A stretch of 64,000 bases of DNA, from positions 1,814,001 to 1,878,000 of the forward strand of contig NZ_CP060820.1 of assembly GCF_014489475.1 (NCBI RefSeq), given 5' to 3'. Made by a program: the position numbers and the translations under genes. The notes beneath the pieces are model-generated. The model worked only from the letters and a program-made list of their open reading frames with translations, searched no databases and was not told the origin of the DNA. The first letter of the stretch is position 1. Each line of letters opens with the position of its first letter. Of this stretch, positions 59,706-64,000 are shown piece by piece. Source of the DNA: Lysobacter terrestris (GTDB lineage Bacteria > Pseudomonadota > Gammaproteobacteria > Xanthomonadales > Xanthomonadaceae).

Positions 59706-59795
59706 GACAAAGGCAAAACCACCGAAAGGTGGCGACGCAAAGTCACCGGCCTGTCGGGCGCAACGCGCCCGTGGTAGCGGGACCGCCGGAGCATC
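59706..59795 (+). promoter_or_regulatory. Cyclic-di-GMP class I (GEMM-I) riboswitch
   Basis: The RNA matches the Vc2-type aptamer feature by feature: AAAGGCAAAACC, a GAAA-closed P2 hairpin (CACCGAAAGGTG), GACGCAAAGTCACCGG carrying the conserved ligand core, a P3 hairpin (GGGCGCAACGCGCCC) and the conserved GGTAGCGGGACC that docks on P2. In GEMM-I aptamers these nucleotides bind c-di-GMP. It precedes the giant surface protein gene by about 100 bases, so the protein should be c-di-GMP controlled. The 5' and 3' edges are approximate. Confidence 0.93.
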
Positions 59796-59831
59796 ACGCA
59801 GGGAGCGAGCCAGCTCGCCCACCCCGCGTGA
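59794..59831 (+). promoter_or_regulatory. Riboswitch expression-platform hairpin
   Basis: A long hairpin just after the aptamer: TCACGC (59794-59799) and GCGTGA (59826-59831) with GGG/CCC inside and an inner GCGAGC/GCTCGC stem. CGGGACCG at the aptamer's edge (59778-59785) can pair instead with CGGTCCCG at 59842-59849, which gives a mutually exclusive fold. There is no T run, so the control may act on translation or through rho. Inferred. Confidence 0.5.
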
Positions 59832-59894
59832 GGGCATTCCTCGGTCCCGTTCCAGGTCCGTCGGTGGCTTCACCGCACGCGAATGGAGTAGGGC

Positions 59895-62800
59895 ATGGGG
59901 TTCGAACGGAATACGCGAAGCACGGCAGCAGGCAAGCGCTGGGTCGTCCGGCTGTGCGCCCTGTTGATGCTGCTCGGCATGTCGTTTGGGGCGTACGCGC
60001 AGTCCGTCAAATGCTCCGACTTCGGCGGCGTGCTGGACGGCAGCGCGCCCGGCGCGGTCAACCCGAGCCAGCTCGAGATCGACACGCTGGTGTGCATCGT
60101 CCGCAACTACCCGCGCTCCGCGTACCCGCCGGATGGCTTCATCGCCAACCTCCAGTACAAGCCCGGCCAGGAAAAGCTGGTCATCTTCGACAACGTCTAC
60201 TGGAGCGGCAACATCGCCTGCAACGACGTGCAGGGCAACAAGATCTGGTTCGTCAACTCGGACGTGCCGAAGTTCCGCGAGGACTGCCAGAACGTCCTGA
60301 TCCCGGTCGAATCCATCAACAAGCGCGGCCCGGATTTCGCCGCCGTCGGCGTGCCCTTCAACTACCGGCTGCTGATCCCGGTGCTGATCGACCCGCAGAC
60401 CGGCGCCGTCGTGCTCAACGGCGAGTCGAAGGACGACCTGCACGGCATCACCCTGTACGACAACATCGGCATCGATCCGGTCACCGTGAACGTCAACGGC
60501 CCGGACGACAACGATCCGAGCACACCGCCGATCCAGTATCCGGTGACGATTCCCGGCACCGGCGTCGACCTCAGCCTGGTCGGCACGCCGAGCGTGCGCT
60601 GGTGCACCGACCTGTCGTGCACGGCGCTGGGCGCGGAGATCGGTCCGAACATCGTCGTCAACGCGAACGGGCTGGTCGAGTTCCACTTCCCGCCGGGCTT
60701 CATCCTGCCCAAGGGCGGGCGGCTCGCGATCGACGTGACCGTGGTCCTCGACGACAACCCGGCGGTGAACACGCTCGGCAAGAGCTTCGTCAATACCGCG
60801 ATCTGGCAGTTCGGGCGCCTCATCGACGGCACGTTCTACAACCCGCTGCCGGGCGAGAACGGCGTGTCCAATCCGGCGGTGATCGCCGGGCCCAACCTGG
60901 TCGTCAACAAGACCGGTAGCGCGGCGCTCGGCAGCGCAGGCCTGAACCTCGGCGAATGGGGCGATTTCAGCATCGACGCGGTGAACACCGGCCGGTTCGA
61001 TGCGTGGAACGTCACCCTGCTCGACCGCCTGCCCGACGGACCCAACGGCGGCATGTGCGACATGACGCCGCAGATCACCTCCGTGCGCCTGGGCAGCACC
61101 ACGCTGGCGCAGGGCACGCAGTACACCGTCGCGTACACCGCCGCGCCGACGTGCGAGCTGAGCATCGTCCTGCTCGATGCGGCCGGACCGGTCGCGCCGG
61201 GGCAGCACCTCGTCGTCGACTACCGCACCAAGCTCGACGCCAACAGCCAGAACGGGGTAACGCTCACCAACGTCGCCGGCGCGACGCGCTGGTACAACGA
61301 CGACAGCGGCAATCCTGCGCGCGTCGAGATCGCCCGCGTGCTCACCGACGGCACCGTCGGTGTCGACGACCATGAAGACGCGCATTCGCTCGCGGTGCTG
61401 CTGTCGGGCTATTTCTACGAGAAGACCGTCCGCAACGTCACCAGCGGCGCCGATCCCGCGCGCACCGCGGTGCCGGGCGACGTGCTGCATTACACGCTGC
61501 GCCTGCAGGCGACGGATTCCAGCTTCACCGACGCGAGCTTCCGCGACCAGCTGCCGGCGGATTTCGTGCCGGGCTCGCTGGCGTTCACCTCGTTGCCGGC
61601 CGGCATCGTCAACAACAGCAATCCGGCCACCGGACTGATCGACCTGCGCAACATCGATGTCGCCGCAGGCAGCGAGGTGCGGGTCGAATTCAACGTCACC
61701 CTGCTGTCGACGCTGGCCCACGGCCACCTCGTCATCAACCAGGCGCAGCTGCTCAGCAGCAGCGGCAGCTTCCTCGCGGACAGCGACGATCCCACCGTCA
61801 ACGGCCAGGCCGATCCCGATCCCGCCGTGGACGACGAGGACCCCACCGTCGTGCGCATCTCCGCGCCGCCGGTGCCGCCGACCAAGGCACTGCTGTCGCC
61901 GGCCAACGGCGAAGCCACGATCGGCCAGGAGCTCGTCTACCGCATCGCCGTGCCCGGCCAGCCGCGCAACGCGCCGATGCATGACGTGCAGGTGCTCGAT
62001 GCGCTCAACGCCAACCTCGAGTACGTGAGCGCGACGGTGAGCGTCGGCGGCGTGATCAACGGCGCGGGCGTGGTCAACACCAGCACCGCCGCGCAGGTGT
62101 CGATCGCGATCGACCGGATCGCGGCGGGCCAGCAGGCCTTCGTCGACGTGCGCGTGCGCGTGCGCAACGTGATGGGCGCGCAGCAGGGCGTGGACGTCGA
62201 CAACACCGCTGCAATCACCTGGGCGGAAACCGGTGGCGGCACGCGTGAACCGGGCCAGGTCACCAATCCGGTCGCCTTCAACATCGTCGAACCGACGCTG
62301 ACGATCGCCAAGACCGCCGACCGCGCCACCGCGGTCGCCAACGATGTCATCCGCTACACGATCACCCTCACCGCCGCGAGCGGCACCGATGCCTCGGGCG
62401 CGTTCGACGTAGCGCTGACCGACACGCTGAGTCCGGGCCTGGTGTACGCCGGCAATCCGGTGGTCACCGGCACCGGCAACACGCTGGGCGCGCCGGTCGT
62501 GACCGGCGACGGCAGCGCAGGTGCGCCGCAGGCGCTGGCGTGGAGCCTGGCCGACGGCAACGCCAGCATCGACATGCCCGAAGGCAGCTCGGTGCAGGTT
62601 TCGTACGACGTGCGCGTGCTCGCCGGCGTGCTCGCCGACCAGCAGCTCACCAACACCGCGGTCGCGCGCTGGACCGGCCTCGACGCCGCCAACGCCAACG
62701 AGCGCACCGGCGCCGATGGCGCAGGCCAGCTCAATGACTATGTGACCGCGCCGGTGTCCACCACCGTGACCACCCCGGGTGCGCGTCCGGCCAAGCAGCT

Positions 62801-64000
62801 GGTCGCACCGGCGACGGGCCTGGCGACCATCGGCCAGGAGGTCACCTACTCGATCACCGTGCCGAGCGCGCCCAGCAGCGCGACGTTGTACGACGTCGCG
62901 GTCACCGACGTGCTCGATGGCAACCTCGAATTCGTCGGCGCCACCGTCACCGGCGTGGGCGGCGCATCGAGCGCGGCCAGCACCGCGACGCAGATGAACG
63001 TCGCCATCCCGCAGATCCCCGCGGGCCAGCAGGCGACGATCGAGCTGCGCGCGCGCGTGCGCAACCTCGCGACCGCGCAGCAGGGCGTGGTGGTCAGCAA
63101 TACCGCGTCGTACACCTATGCCAAGACCGCGGGCGGTACCGCGGTTGCGCCGCTGGTGAGCCCGGCGGCGACGTTCACCATCGTCGAGCCGACGATCACC
63201 GTCGCCAAGACCGGCGACAGGACCGGCGCGAAGGGCGGTGACATCGTGCGCTACACCGTCACCCTGACGGCGGCCGCGGATGCGAACGCGTCCGATGCCT
63301 TCGATCTGCGCCTGGTCGATACGCTGGCGCCGGGTCTGGAATACGTCGGCAACCCGACCGTGACCGGCGCCGGTAGCACCATCGCCGCACCGCAGGTCAC
63401 CGGCACCGGCAGCGCTGCCGCGCCGTACGTGCTTACGTGGAGCACGACGGCCGGCAATGCCGACGTCAACGTGCCCAAGGGCGCGTCGGTGCAGGTCAGC
63501 TACGACGTGCGCGTGCAGGCCAACGTCCCGGCGCTGACCACGCTCATCAACAGCGTGGTCGTGGACTGGACCGGCCTCGACGGCGCCAGCACCTACGAAC
63601 GCCACGGCAACGGTTGCCCCGCGATCACCGCACCCAACGACTACTGCGCCGGCCCGGCGAGCCATTCGCTGCTCACCGATCCGCCGCGCCTCGACTTCAG
63701 CAAGACCGTGGTCACGCCGACGCCCGCGCATCCGGGCGACGTGGTCCAGTACCGCCTGCAGCTGCGCAACCTCAGCAACGTCAGCGCCGCCGGCCTCTCG
63801 CTGGTCGACGAAATCGACGCGCTCAACGATCCGGCGAAGTTCGTGCCGGGCACGCTGGCGCTGGTCGGCACGCTGCCTGCCGGTGCGAGCAACAACACCA
63901 ACGCCACCGGCGGCGCCAAGGGCACCGGCCGCATCGACATCGGCAACCTCACGCTGGGTGCGGCGGGCAGCGGTGCGGACACCGTGGTCATCGAGTACCG
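59895..64000 (+). CDS. Giant DUF11-type repetitive surface protein (3' end outside window)
   Basis: An open frame of at least 1,368 residues with no stop before the window end. Signal peptide of 35 residues (core LLMLLGMSFGAYA, then QSV). A Cys-containing N-terminal region (about 36-430) is followed by DUF11 / isopeptide-forming fimbrial beta domains, for example IGQEVTYSITVPSAP and VAKTGDRTGAKGGDIVRYTV. A two-domain unit of 303 residues repeats exactly once (61884 and 62793, 909 bp apart), then further copies. Such proteins are extracellular stalks or adhesins. The ATG at 59895 follows GGAG, and the gene is the only one behind the c-di-GMP riboswitch. Confidence 0.9.
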   Translation, partial: MGFERNTRSTAAGKRWVVRLCALLMLLGMSFGAYAQSVKCSDFGGVLDGSAPGAVNPSQLEIDTLVCIVRNYPRSAYPPDGFIANLQYKPGQEKLVIFDNVYWSGNIACNDVQGNKIWFVNSDVPKFREDCQNVLIPVESINKRGPDFAAVGVPFNYRLLIPVLIDPQTGAVVLNGESKDDLHGITLYDNIGIDPVTVNVNGPDDNDPSTPPIQYPVTIPGTGVDLSLVGTPSVRWCTDLSCTALGAEIGPNIVVNANGLVEFHFPPGFILPKGGRLAIDVTVVLDDNPAVNTLGKSFVNTAIWQFGRLIDGTFYNPLPGENGVSNPAVIAGPNLVVNKTGSAALGSAGLNLGEWGDFSIDAVNTGRFDAWNVTLLDRLPDGPNGGMCDMTPQITSVRLGSTTLAQGTQYTVAYTAAPTCELSIVLLDAAGPVAPGQHLVVDYRTKLDANSQNGVTLTNVAGATRWYNDDSGNPARVEIARVLTDGTVGVDDHEDAHSLAVLLSGYFYEKTVRNVTSGADPARTAVPGDVLHYTLRLQATDSSFTDASFRDQLPADFVPGSLAFTSLPAGIVNNSNPATGLIDLRNIDVAAGSEVRVEFNVTLLSTLAHGHLVINQAQLLSSSGSFLADSDDPTVNGQADPDPAVDDEDPTVVRISAPPVPPTKALLSPANGEATIGQELVYRIAVPGQPRNAPMHDVQVLDALNANLEYVSATVSVGGVINGAGVVNTSTAAQVSIAIDRIAAGQQAFVDVRVRVRNVMGAQQGVDVDNTAAITWAETGGGTREPGQVTNPVAFNIVEPTLTIAKTADRATAVANDVIRYTITLTAASGTDASGAFDVALTDTLSPGLVYAGNPVVTGTGNTLGAPVVTGDGSAGAPQALAWSLADGNASIDMPEGSSVQVSYDVRVLAGVLADQQLTNTAVARWTGLDAANANERTGADGAGQLNDYVTAPVSTTVTTPGARPAKQLVAPATGLATIGQEVTYSITVPSAPSSATLYDVAVTDVLDGNLEFVGATVTGVGGASSAASTATQMNVAIPQIPAGQQATIELRARVRNLATAQQGVVVSNTASYTYAKTAGGTAVAPLVSPAATFTIVEPTITVAKTGDRTGAKGGDIVRYTVTLTAAADANASDAFDLRLVDTLAPGLEYVGNPTVTGAGSTIAAPQVTGTGSAAAPYVLTWSTTAGNADVNVPKGASVQVSYDVRVQANVPALTTLINSVVVDWTGLDGASTYERHGNGCPAITAPNDYCAGPASHSLLTDPPRLDFSKTVVTPTPAHPGDVVQYRLQLRNLSNVSAAGLSLVDEIDALNDPAKFVPGTLALVGTLPAGASNNTNATGGAKGTGRIDIGNLTLGAAGSGADTVVIEY

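Noticed and set aside
58431-63731. Very long open frame on the minus strand (about 1,770 codons) opposite the adhesin and AgmX-like genes
   Set aside because: It mirrors the coding strand of high-GC genes; its predicted protein is Arg/Ala/His-rich low-complexity with no domain, and the plus-strand frames show real domains and signal peptides.

Overview
The window is a GC-rich, densely coded stretch of bacterial chromosome. It most resembles a Xanthomonadaceae genome of the Lysobacter / Luteimonas / Pseudoxanthomonas type. The evidence is gene content: an sX13-like small RNA beside polA, a Lys/Ala-tailed HU protein, two S9 dipeptidyl-peptidase-type enzymes, a TonB-dependent-receptor maltodextrin locus with an XgtA-type GH13 enzyme and a GH97 enzyme, and an Entner-Doudoroff operon that includes glk. 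I see no rRNA, tRNA, CRISPR array, prophage or insertion sequence. The genus is an inference; no 16S or tRNA anchor is present.

Layout. 1-9.6 kb: the end of an alpha-2-macroglobulin-like gene, a dipeptidyl peptidase IV-like enzyme, a saccharopine-dehydrogenase-like reductase, a UPF0114 membrane protein, a HExxH peptidase-like protein, uvrD, and an HU-like gene with a clear promoter and terminator. 9.3-14.8 kb: a small DUF2782 lipoprotein, then an operon-like set on the minus strand (CHASE3-type sensor kinase, response regulator, HEAT-repeat protein, processive GT2 synthase). 14.8-18.7 kb: polA, then a 0.6 kb intergenic region with the sX13-like sRNA, an inverted repeat over its probable promoter and a run of hairpins, then a DUF421 protein. 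18.7-29.9 kb: hemF, an unknown secreted protein, a second S9 peptidase, ycgL overlapping a very large ankyrin-repeat membrane protein, a KefB/C-type antiporter and a TonB-C-like protein.

30.0-35.8 kb is a tight operon zwf-pgl-edd-glk-eda, a complete route from glucose through the Entner-Doudoroff pathway, preceded by a perfect match to the generic LacI/GalR operator pattern. 36.0-49.0 kb is a maltodextrin/starch locus: outer-membrane TonB receptor, sugar-porter MFS, GH97, GH13_23 alpha-glucosidase, an SLC45-like MFS, a GH13 amylase-like lipoprotein and a LacI-family repressor. Two identical 14-bp operator-like sequences 150 bp apart lie in the receptor/porter divergent promoter, and a related site lies in the divergent promoter of the GH13 and MFS genes. 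The two sugar blocks together would import maltodextrin, cut it to glucose and burn it through the ED pathway.

49.6-64 kb is the most unusual part: nine same-strand genes encoding three TPR proteins, two small exported unknowns, one TolQ/ExbB-like and two TolR/ExbD-like motor proteins, and an AgmX/PglI-C (TonB-like) transducer. This combination recalls the Agl/Glt gliding machine of Myxococcus. It is followed directly by a clear class I cyclic-di-GMP riboswitch and a giant DUF11-type repetitive surface protein that runs off the window. I infer an envelope-spanning, proton-driven machine next to a c-di-GMP-controlled adhesin; the function is not proven by sequence alone.
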